Assembly (NCBI GenBank): GCA_902475435.1
Contig: CABRZL010000128.1
Span: 1-5,019, forward strand
Reading direction: 5' to 3'
DNA length: 5,019 nt
From: an uncultured Eubacteriales bacterium
Lineage (GTDB): Bacteria > Bacillota > Clostridia > Oscillospirales > Oscillospiraceae
Numbering within the stretch: the stretch's first letter is position 1; every line of letters begins with the position of its first letter. Shown in pieces: positions 1 through 5,019 of the stretch. A program made the translations under genes and the position numbers. Below the pieces are notes generated by a model. It was given only the letters and a program-made list of their open reading frames with translations, was not told the DNA's origin and made no database searches.

Positions 1-1153
1 CATCCCAAAAACGGGCAATCAGGTTGCACATCGTTGTCTTTCCTGCCCCGGAAGGACCGACAATGGCCGTAGTCGTTTTTTCAGGAATAGAAAAACTAAC
101 GTGTTCTAAAATCTTTCGAGTTGAATAGGAAAAATCCACATTATCAAAGACAATATTTTTGTTCTTTGGCGTAATATCTGTCCCCTTCTCATCCATGACT
201 GGCGTATTATCCACAGAATTTGCAGTATCAATAGAAGATGCCAACATCTGCAACATTGTAATCTGACTGCCAGCGCTTTCAAGATTGTTGAACACAGTGA
301 AGGACAGAACAACAAAAAGGATGCCATACACAAAAGAAAATGCGTTGATAGTATAAAGATAAATGGACAGTATCAGTAAAATCGTGCTAAAAATCCGCAC
401 TATAAGCTGTTGCAGCGCAATGTAAGGAGCTACTGCATAAACCAGCTTCAAATTGCCTTTGTTGCTATCCCAAATAGCAGCAGCAATAGATTGGGAACTA
501 TCCTTTTCAAAACCAAAGGATTTTACCACACCCATGCCTTGGATGTATTCCAAAACAGCTTCTACTAATCCCCTCTGTGCGCTCTGCCTTTTTTCTGCTG
601 TGGAAGTCGATTTTCGAGTAGCTGCTTCTGTCACCAGCAGGTAGCAGACAACACCAACCAAAGCGACAAGTCCAAGCTGCCAATTAAAAAGAAGCAGGAA
701 CAGAATAAGAACAACAGAATTGAAGAAGCCTCCAATCATATTGACTAATGCCACGGGTGCTGAACTTTCTACATCCCCTAATGTCGTGGTTACAATGCCG
801 GTTATCGTGCCGATATTATTCTTGTTGAAGTAGCCCATCGGAATATAGCGGAGGCGATCACCAATCGAAATACGCTTATCAGCTACCATGCCATATCCTA
901 CTACCGTCTGCTCATTCATGGAAAAGAAGGATGAGAAAATCCGTCCGGCGATGGAAAGCATCATCATACCCAGCGCCAGCCATACAGAAGTAAGACTGTG
1001 GTTATCCGAAGCTAAAGCGTCTACAATGAAGTAGAGCGCGCCAAACTGAAATGACGCAAAAATACCGTTAAGAAAGGAAAAGAACAATGATTTTTTCAAA
1101 AGCCCTTTCCGATTGCCTGCAAATGCAAATATTTTCTTTAATGTGCCAAGCAT
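1..1153 (-). CDS. ABC half-transporter, permease plus ATPase, second of a pair (3' end outside window)
   Basis: This is the N-terminal 384 residues of an exporter-fold ABC half-transporter, running without a stop to the left window edge. The membrane domain has about six hydrophobic segments (near residues 22-45, 57-77, 134-156, 159-175, 237-262 and 265-286), with the usual hydrophilic intracellular loops between them. The ATPase domain begins near residue 333; it shows an A-loop tyrosine (Y343, in FSYS) and an intact Walker A, GPSGAGKTT at 366-374. The Q-loop, signature and Walker B are cut off, so catalytic competence cannot be judged. A usual family length of about 580 residues implies roughly 200 missing. 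The ATG at 1153 is chosen because AAGGAGGTGG lies 7 nt upstream. The gene follows the preceding half-transporter by 12 bp, so the two are probably co-translated and heterodimerise in the membrane. Placement in the IrtB/YbtQ-like branch is inferred from context; an ordinary exporter is the alternative. Confidence 0.93.
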   Translation of the reverse strand, partial: MLGTLKKIFAFAGNRKGLLKKSLFFSFLNGIFASFQFGALYFIVDALASDNHSLTSVWLALGMMMLSIAGRIFSSFFSMNEQTVVGYGMVADKRISIGDRLRYIPMGYFNKNNIGTITGIVTTTLGDVESSAPVALVNMIGGFFNSVVLILFLLLFNWQLGLVALVGVVCYLLVTEAATRKSTSTAEKRQSAQRGLVEAVLEYIQGMGVVKSFGFEKDSSQSIAAAIWDSNKGNLKLVYAVAPYIALQQLIVRIFSTILLILSIYLYTINAFSFVYGILFVVLSFTVFNNLESAGSQITMLQMLASSIDTANSVDNTPVMDEKGTDITPKNKNIVFDNVDFSYSTRKILEHVSFSIPEKTTTAIVGPSGAGKTTMCNLIARFWD

Positions 1154-1157
1154 GAAA

Positions 1158-1167
1158 CCACCTCCTT
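1158..1167 (-). promoter_or_regulatory. Shine-Dalgarno site of the second half-transporter, overlapping the preceding stop
   Basis: On the minus strand this reads AAGGAGGTGG, with GGAGG 7 nt before the ATG at 1153. It overlaps the TAA stop (1168-1166) of the upstream gene, so ribosomes ending there sit on the next initiation site. This supports translational coupling of the two half-transporters and fixes the start choice. Confidence 0.85.
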
Positions 1168-2911
1168 ACGCTTCATCTCTTGCACCAATGTGCGCCTGCC
1201 ACATATCCTTGTAAAGCGGACAATGAGCCAGTAATTGTTCATGGGTGCCTTGTGCTTCAATATTTCCTGCATTGACTACCACAATGTTATCTGCGCCTGT
1301 GATTGTAGAAAGCCTATGGGCAATTACAATCAGTGTCTTTCCGGCAGTTAATGCAGAAATTGCTTTCTGGACGATTGCTTCATTCTCTGGATCTATGAAA
1401 GCTGTTGCCTCGTCTAAAATCACGATGGGAGCGTCTTTCAGCATAGCGCGGGCAATGGCAATTCGCTGGCGCTCACCGCCGGAAAGTTGGGAGCCGCTGC
1501 TGCCGACAATCGTTTCATAACCTTTATCCAGTCCACGAATAAAGCTGTCACAGCCGCTTCGGATTGCTGCTTTTTCAACTTCTTGATCAGATGCGCCTGG
1601 TTTTCCCATACGGATATTTTCACGGATACTGCGGTTAAACAGGTAGTTGTCCTGGGATACATAGGAAATTTGTTCCGAAAGCTGTGACAACGGAACCTCT
1701 GTCAGCTCATGACCACCCAAAGTAATGCTGCCGCTGGTAACATCCCAATACCCGGCAATTAGTTTTGCAATCGTAGACTTGCCGGAACCGGAAGGCCCCA
1801 CAAAGGCGGTTATCGTTCCGGGGCGGATGGAAAGATTTATGCCATGCAAAACTTCCTGCTGTTTGTCATAAGAAAAAGATACATTCTTGAGTTCAATTTC
1901 TAAATCACCAAACGCAACAGGCTTATTGGCATGGTGAAGTTCTTCGGCATTTAAGATACTGTCGATTTCCTCTGTATTTTTTCCCAGCATAGCCAAAGAG
2001 CCGGTGAAAGAAAAAGCCTCCATGATTGGCCCCACAAGTCCAAGGGAAAAGATAACCGCCGCCATAAAGGTCACGGTTTCCAAACTGCCGGAAAGCCAAA
2101 GAACCATACCGCCTGGAAGAACGCTTAAAAGTACGGATGGGATCACTGCATTATAAGAACACATGGTTTTCTGACTGTTAGCCATCCATTTTATGTAGTA
2201 ATCTGCATTGCCCCGGACAGCATCCGCATATTTCTCATAGGAACCTGCCGACTGGCTGAATGCTTTGACTACCTCAATACCGCCGATATACTCTACAACA
2301 GCGTCGGCCATTTTCTTGCTGGCGGCCATTGCACCTGCGCCTTCTGTGGCATAGTTCCGCATACCGATGGACATAATGACCAACCCGATAAACAGGGTTG
2401 CCAGGGAAAGGAGCGCCATCCGCCAATCCAAAACGAACAGGTACACAATGATAAACAGCGGCACCAACATATTTGAGGTCATTTCCGGCAGTAGATGGGC
2501 AAACGGCACTTCCATACCTTCTATCCGGTCAACAATAATGCTTTTATAGTGGCCGGATGGGGTGTCCAAAATCGTTCCCATTGGAACCTTTGCGAGTTTT
2601 TCCACAACACGCTCCCGCAGATCCCGCAGCGTACTATACGCCGCATTATGGGAAATTACTGTTGACAGGTTTGAAAAAAGCACCTTCCCGCAATATCCTG
2701 TCAAAGCCACAAGACATACTGGCAGATATGCAGAGAAGGCTGTCTCTCCTGCGAACATTTTAGAAATGACATTAACAACACAAAAATACGGTATCATCTG
2801 GCAGGCCACACCGAAAATTGCCAGGATAATACTGAAAACAAATTTGCCGTGATGAGCCTTCCCCCAGCTCCAAAGAGTGCCGAGGGGAGAACCCTTTTTC
2901 TGTTCTTTCAC
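1166..2911 (-). CDS. ABC half-transporter, permease plus ATPase, first of a pair (IrtA/YbtP-like)
   Basis: This is a complete 581-residue exporter-fold half-transporter, normal length for the family. Six membrane segments are visible near residues 24-46, 60-80, 144-161, 164-183, 252-273 and 278-298. The ATPase domain starts near 337 and is intact: Walker A GPSGSGKST 372-380, Q-loop Q420, signature LSGGE 476-480, Walker B VILDE 497-501 with catalytic E501, and switch histidine H532. The D-loop region reads AFIDPENE rather than the common SALD; I associate an AFxDPENE form with the siderophore-importer-like IrtAB/YbtPQ branch, from memory. No siderophore-interacting N-terminal domain, as found in mycobacterial IrtA, is present. 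The start is a GTG at 2911, because TAA stands two codons upstream in frame and AGAAGGAGGT precedes it. It lies 28 bp after the double ATPase gene and 12 bp before its probable partner. Role inferred: half of a heterodimer handling a chelate or cofactor. A multidrug or peptide exporter cannot be excluded. Confidence 0.95.
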   Translation of the reverse strand: MKEQKKGSPLGTLWSWGKAHHGKFVFSIILAIFGVACQMIPYFCVVNVISKMFAGETAFSAYLPVCLVALTGYCGKVLFSNLSTVISHNAAYSTLRDLRERVVEKLAKVPMGTILDTPSGHYKSIIVDRIEGMEVPFAHLLPEMTSNMLVPLFIIVYLFVLDWRMALLSLATLFIGLVIMSIGMRNYATEGAGAMAASKKMADAVVEYIGGIEVVKAFSQSAGSYEKYADAVRGNADYYIKWMANSQKTMCSYNAVIPSVLLSVLPGGMVLWLSGSLETVTFMAAVIFSLGLVGPIMEAFSFTGSLAMLGKNTEEIDSILNAEELHHANKPVAFGDLEIELKNVSFSYDKQQEVLHGINLSIRPGTITAFVGPSGSGKSTIAKLIAGYWDVTSGSITLGGHELTEVPLSQLSEQISYVSQDNYLFNRSIRENIRMGKPGASDQEVEKAAIRSGCDSFIRGLDKGYETIVGSSGSQLSGGERQRIAIARAMLKDAPIVILDEATAFIDPENEAIVQKAISALTAGKTLIVIAHRLSTITGADNIVVVNAGNIEAQGTHEQLLAHCPLYKDMWQAHIGARDEA

Positions 2912-2920
2912 AACTTATCA

Positions 2921-2930
2921 ACCTCCTTCT
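2921..2930 (-). promoter_or_regulatory. Shine-Dalgarno site deciding a GTG start
   Basis: The minus strand reads AGAAGGAGGT, with GGAGG 10 nt before the GTG at 2911. The spacing is slightly long, but no ATG lies in a better position, a TTG one base out of phase is followed at once by TGA, and an in-frame TAA lies just upstream of the GTG. The site therefore supports GTG initiation. Confidence 0.8.
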
Positions 2931-2939
2931 TTAGAAATA

Positions 2940-4457
2940 TTAGTCAACTTCCTGTGCCCACCCATCAGTGATTCGGATAATTCTATCACAGCATAAAGCA
3001 ATCAGCTCCGGGTCATGGGTCGATACAAATATAGTCTTTCCTTCAGCCGCCAGTCTTTTCAAAAGTTCCGCAACCTCACGCATGTGGCGGTAGTCCAGTC
3101 CAGATGTCGGCTCATCGAAAAGTAAAATCTGCGCATGTGCTGCAATCGCAGACGCAATCGCCACCCGCTGCTTTTGTCCTCCCGACAAAGCCATCGGATG
3201 TTTTTCCTTGTATTCATCCAGGTCAAGGCTTTCTAAAATTTTTTCAGCTGCCTTTTCATCTGGGTGTTCCATTGACAAAAGCACTTCGGAGAGAACACTA
3301 TTTGTAAATAGCTGATGGTTTACATCCTGCATAACCATGTAGCAAATTTTTGTCAACTGCCGTCCATGATATGTTCTGCCTGATACTTTGACAGTCCCTA
3401 TACAGGTCTTTTCTAATCCGCATAAGCAGCGAAGAAAGGTTGATTTTCCAGAGCCGTTATCCCCGATCACTCCAACGATTTTTCCTTTTTCAATTTGAAG
3501 ATGTGGTATCCGTAAATCGCAGATTTCTTCATTTTCTGGCGTCAGCTTTTTCTTTACGAAAAAATATTTTCGCGGCGTGTAGGTGAAATAGAAATCCGTA
3601 AGGCACAACAGTTTATCTTCGTCAATGCCCGTTTTCATATTTCTCTGGTCTGCGGGATTTTCATCGCTTGACTTTGAAATATCAGAAATATCAGAAAATT
3701 GCCGGATATAGCGTTCCTCCAATGTAATAGGACGCAGTTCATAGGATTTCAATTCCTTTTCTGTAAGCTGAGAAAATTCCTTCCTTGTCCATTCATTGAC
3801 AATACGACCTTTTTCTATATAGACTGACCGGTCAATAATATCTTTCAGATACCATAAGCGGTGTTCTGAAATAATGATCGTCTTTCCTTGAGATTTCCAA
3901 AGCTGCATAGCATCACGCAGATCGCAGATTGCCGACCAATCCAGATTTGAAGATGGCTCATCCAAAATGATGATGTCCGGCAAGAGAGCCGCCACCGATG
4001 CACAGGCAATCTTTTGTTTTTCGCCACCAGACAAATCGAAAAGGCTGCGTCCCAAAAGGTAATTTAGATTTAACTCCCGGACTACCTGCTTTTTTCGGGA
4101 TAAAATTTCCGGCTTTGGCAAGCCGATGTTTTCAGGCCCAAAGACCACTTCTCCGTCTGTGTCTACGGAAAAGAATTGGCTGCGGGGATTTTGGAAAACA
4201 GACCCGACAATTCCGGCCAGATTATAAAGTTCCTGCTGCTTGATGTCTAACCCATTCACATAAACATCCCCGGTAAGTTCTCCCTTGAAAAAATGGGGGA
4301 TAAGGCCGTTGATAAGTCTCGTCACAGTTGTTTTACCACAGCCTGATGCACCGCACAAAAGAATACATTCTCCGTCTGCAACAGACAGATTAAAATCAGA
4401 AAGCCCCGCCTGGTCTAATCCTGAATAATGAAAATTTACATTTTTTATCTCAATCAT
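2940..4457 (-). CDS. ECF transporter ATPase with two fused nucleotide-binding domains (EcfA-EcfA' type)
   Basis: This 505-residue protein holds two complete ABC ATPase domains and no membrane segment, so it should sit on the cytoplasmic face and drive an ECF importer through its T subunit. Domain 1 (about 1-235) shows Walker A GASGCGKTT 36-44, Q-loop Q89 in QNPRSQ, signature LSGGEKQ 142-148, Walker B IIILDE 162-167 and switch H199. Domain 2 (about 283-505) shows Walker A GDNGSGKST 332-340, Q-loop Q377, signature LSGGQKQ 424-430, Walker B ILLFDE 444-449 and H481. Both halves look catalytically complete. The Q-loops resemble CbiO/EcfA proteins. A charged linker at about 236-282 joins them and includes a short tandem repeat; domain 2 has an extra lysine-rich stretch (296-312) before its first core strand. 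The start is the ATG at 4457, giving the usual MIEIKNVNFHY opening, though the ribosome site (GTGGGA) is weak. It begins 16 bp after the T-subunit gene, so coupling is likely. Confidence 0.96.
   Translation of the reverse strand: MIEIKNVNFHYSGLDQAGLSDFNLSVADGECILLCGASGCGKTTVTRLINGLIPHFFKGELTGDVYVNGLDIKQQELYNLAGIVGSVFQNPRSQFFSVDTDGEVVFGPENIGLPKPEILSRKKQVVRELNLNYLLGRSLFDLSGGEKQKIACASVAALLPDIIILDEPSSNLDWSAICDLRDAMQLWKSQGKTIIISEHRLWYLKDIIDRSVYIEKGRIVNEWTRKEFSQLTEKELKSYELRPITLEERYIRQFSDISDISKSSDENPADQRNMKTGIDEDKLLCLTDFYFTYTPRKYFFVKKKLTPENEEICDLRIPHLQIEKGKIVGVIGDNGSGKSTFLRCLCGLEKTCIGTVKVSGRTYHGRQLTKICYMVMQDVNHQLFTNSVLSEVLLSMEHPDEKAAEKILESLDLDEYKEKHPMALSGGQKQRVAIASAIAAHAQILLFDEPTSGLDYRHMREVAELLKRLAAEGKTIFVSTHDPELIALCCDRIIRITDGWAQEVD
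3676..3693. repeat. Tandem duplication of 9 bp (gaaatatca x2) in the linker of the double ATPase
   Basis: The 9-mer gaaatatca occurs twice back to back, followed by a partial third (gaaa). On the minus strand it encodes the Ser-Asp-Ile-Ser-Asp-Ile run near residues 255-260 of the fused ATPase, in the flexible linker between domains. It keeps the reading frame. It looks like simple slippage in an unconstrained region. Confidence 0.8.
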
Positions 4458-4473
4458 ACTATCCCACTTCCAC

Positions 4474-5019
4474 TCATACCGAAAGGTAAATATACAAAAT
4501 TGACAACACGAAAGTTACTGCAATTATCACATAATCTTTGCTATGTAACCCAATCTCACAAACATTCGTCCTTTTTACTGGGGCACCAAGACCTCTGGTG
4601 ACTGCCGCCGCTGATAGCTCGTCGCCAATACTGATACAGGAAAACAGCAGAGGAACTAGGCGATATTCAAGCATTTTCGTTACCTTGCCTCCACCAAAGG
4701 CAATTCCTCTCATGCGCATAGCATCACGGATTGACCTGTATTCTTCTGATAATGTAGGGAAAAAGCGCATCATTACAGCAATAGAAATCGTAAGTCCTTG
4801 TGGCAGACTCATGCGGTTCATAGCAGCCATAAATTCACTGATTTTTGTTGTTGAAATGCAGTACCAGACCATAATTATCGTTGGTGCAAACTGCGTAATC
4901 ATGTAGCATAGAAACAGTATTAACATACCCGCTATGCCTCCTAGGTTTACTGTTCTTTTCATTTTGGCCACATGGCTTATGGAAATTACACAGGAAAACA
5001 TAGGAGGCATAGCGGGTAT
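4474..5019 (-). CDS. ecfT: ECF transporter transmembrane (T) subunit, EcfT/CbiQ family, 5' part missing
   Basis: The frame is open from the TGA at 4476-4474 to the right window edge (about 181 codons), ending the family's conserved C-terminal half. The T subunit links the ATPases to the substrate-binding S protein in the membrane. Numbering from the ATG at 5010, hydrophobic segments lie at about 24-52 and 160-176. The sequence around RFFPTLSEEYRSIRDAMRMRG (82-102) is strongly EcfT-like. The two coupling-helix motifs are AMRMRG (97-102) and AAVTRGLG (135-142), the latter a clear Ala-Arg-Gly type. Complete family members are about 220-270 residues, so some 60-90 N-terminal residues are missing. 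The ATG at 5010 is unlikely to be the true start: no ribosome site can be seen, the frame stays open upstream, and the codon lies inside an inverted repeat. Residues from about position 4 onward are outside that suspect arm. The gene is followed after 16 bp by the matching double ATPase. Confidence 0.9.
   Translation of the reverse strand: MPAMPPMFSCVISISHVAKMKRTVNLGGIAGMLILFLCYMITQFAPTIIMVWYCISTTKISEFMAAMNRMSLPQGLTISIAVMMRFFPTLSEEYRSIRDAMRMRGIAFGGGKVTKMLEYRLVPLLFSCISIGDELSAAAVTRGLGAPVKRTNVCEIGLHSKDYVIIAVTFVLSILYIYLSV
4925..5019. repeat. Perfect 19-bp inverted repeat with 57-bp spacer, ending at the window edge
   Basis: Positions 4925-4943 (atacccgctatgcctccta) and 5001-5019 are exact reverse complements, separated by 57 bp (4944-5000). 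Pairing fails just inside the arms (4944 g against 5000 a), and the outer limit cannot be tested because the window ends there. Both arms lie in the T-subunit reading frame: one encodes the Leu-Gly-Gly-Ile-Ala-Gly stretch, the other an Ile-Pro-Ala-Met-Pro-Pro stretch. A perfect 19-bp match this close is not expected by chance. A real hairpin, a terminal inverted repeat, or a fold-back assembly or amplification artefact are all possible; the last fits the edge position best. Confidence 0.9.

Noticed and set aside
106..333. 75-codon minus-strand open frame overlapping the second half-transporter
   Set aside because: It is an alternative frame of the same strand inside a gene whose real frame reads as a continuous membrane plus Walker A domain.
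1245..1687. Plus-strand and alternative minus-strand frames over the ATPase domain of the first half-transporter
   Set aside because: All lie opposite or out of frame with conserved Walker B, signature and Q-loop coding; their low-complexity translations match no family I know.
2367..2852. Plus-strand open frames opposite the membrane domain of the first half-transporter
   Set aside because: They overlap each other and a well-supported gene, with no start signals of their own.
2912..2939. Possible promoter or terminator in the longest intergenic gap
   Set aside because: Only 28 bp, occupied by the ribosome binding site; no GC-rich hairpin with a T run and no promoter pair can be seen.
3104..4243. 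Open frames on both strands over the double ATPase gene (3104-3307, 3998-4243 plus; 3845-4027 minus)
   Set aside because: They are shadows of the conserved ATPase motifs in the true frame.
4538..4906. 122-codon plus-strand open frame opposite the T-subunit gene
   Set aside because: It is fully antisense to a conserved EcfT region, has no recognisable domain and no ribosome site that I can see; a shadow frame.
4925..5019. Inverted repeat as the end of an insertion sequence
   Set aside because: The 57-bp spacer is ordinary T-subunit coding sequence, there is no transposase and no target duplication can be seen.

Overview
The window is one tightly packed block of four genes, all on the minus strand, with gaps of only 16, 28 and 12 bp between them. 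In transcription order (right to left) they are the membrane T subunit of an ECF-type transporter (5' end not in the window), a single protein carrying two ECF-type ATPase domains, and two full-length-type ABC half-transporters, each a six-helix membrane domain fused to an ATPase domain. The second half-transporter runs off the left edge just after its Walker A motif. There is no RNA gene, CRISPR array, transposase or gene-free stretch. The longest intergenic gap is 28 bp, and I see no internal promoter or terminator.

The strong AGGAGG-type ribosome binding sites, a base composition in the mid-40s % G+C by eye, and the fused EcfA arrangement point to a Firmicute, most likely a gut or oral Clostridia member or relative. 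This is an inference from style; no marker gene is present.

The T subunit and the double ATPase should form an ECF energising module that needs a small membrane S protein for substrate. No S protein is visible, and it could lie upstream beyond position 5019. The two consecutive half-transporters most likely form a heterodimer. ECF module plus exporter-fold pair is an arrangement I recall from haem and siderophore loci of streptococci (the sia operon with SiaFGH, the equibactin cluster) and from clusters annotated with an 'MptD family' S component. The half-transporters resemble the IrtAB/YbtPQ importer-like branch of the exporter fold. The best guess is uptake of a metal chelate, haem or similar cofactor, but the substrate cannot be read from this sequence.

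The main structural oddity is at the right edge. The last 19 bases (5001-5019) are a perfect inverted copy of 4925-4943, inside the T-subunit gene. Because the repeat ends exactly at the window edge and interrupts a protein that is missing its N-terminal part, a fold-back artefact at a contig end is at least as likely as a biological hairpin.
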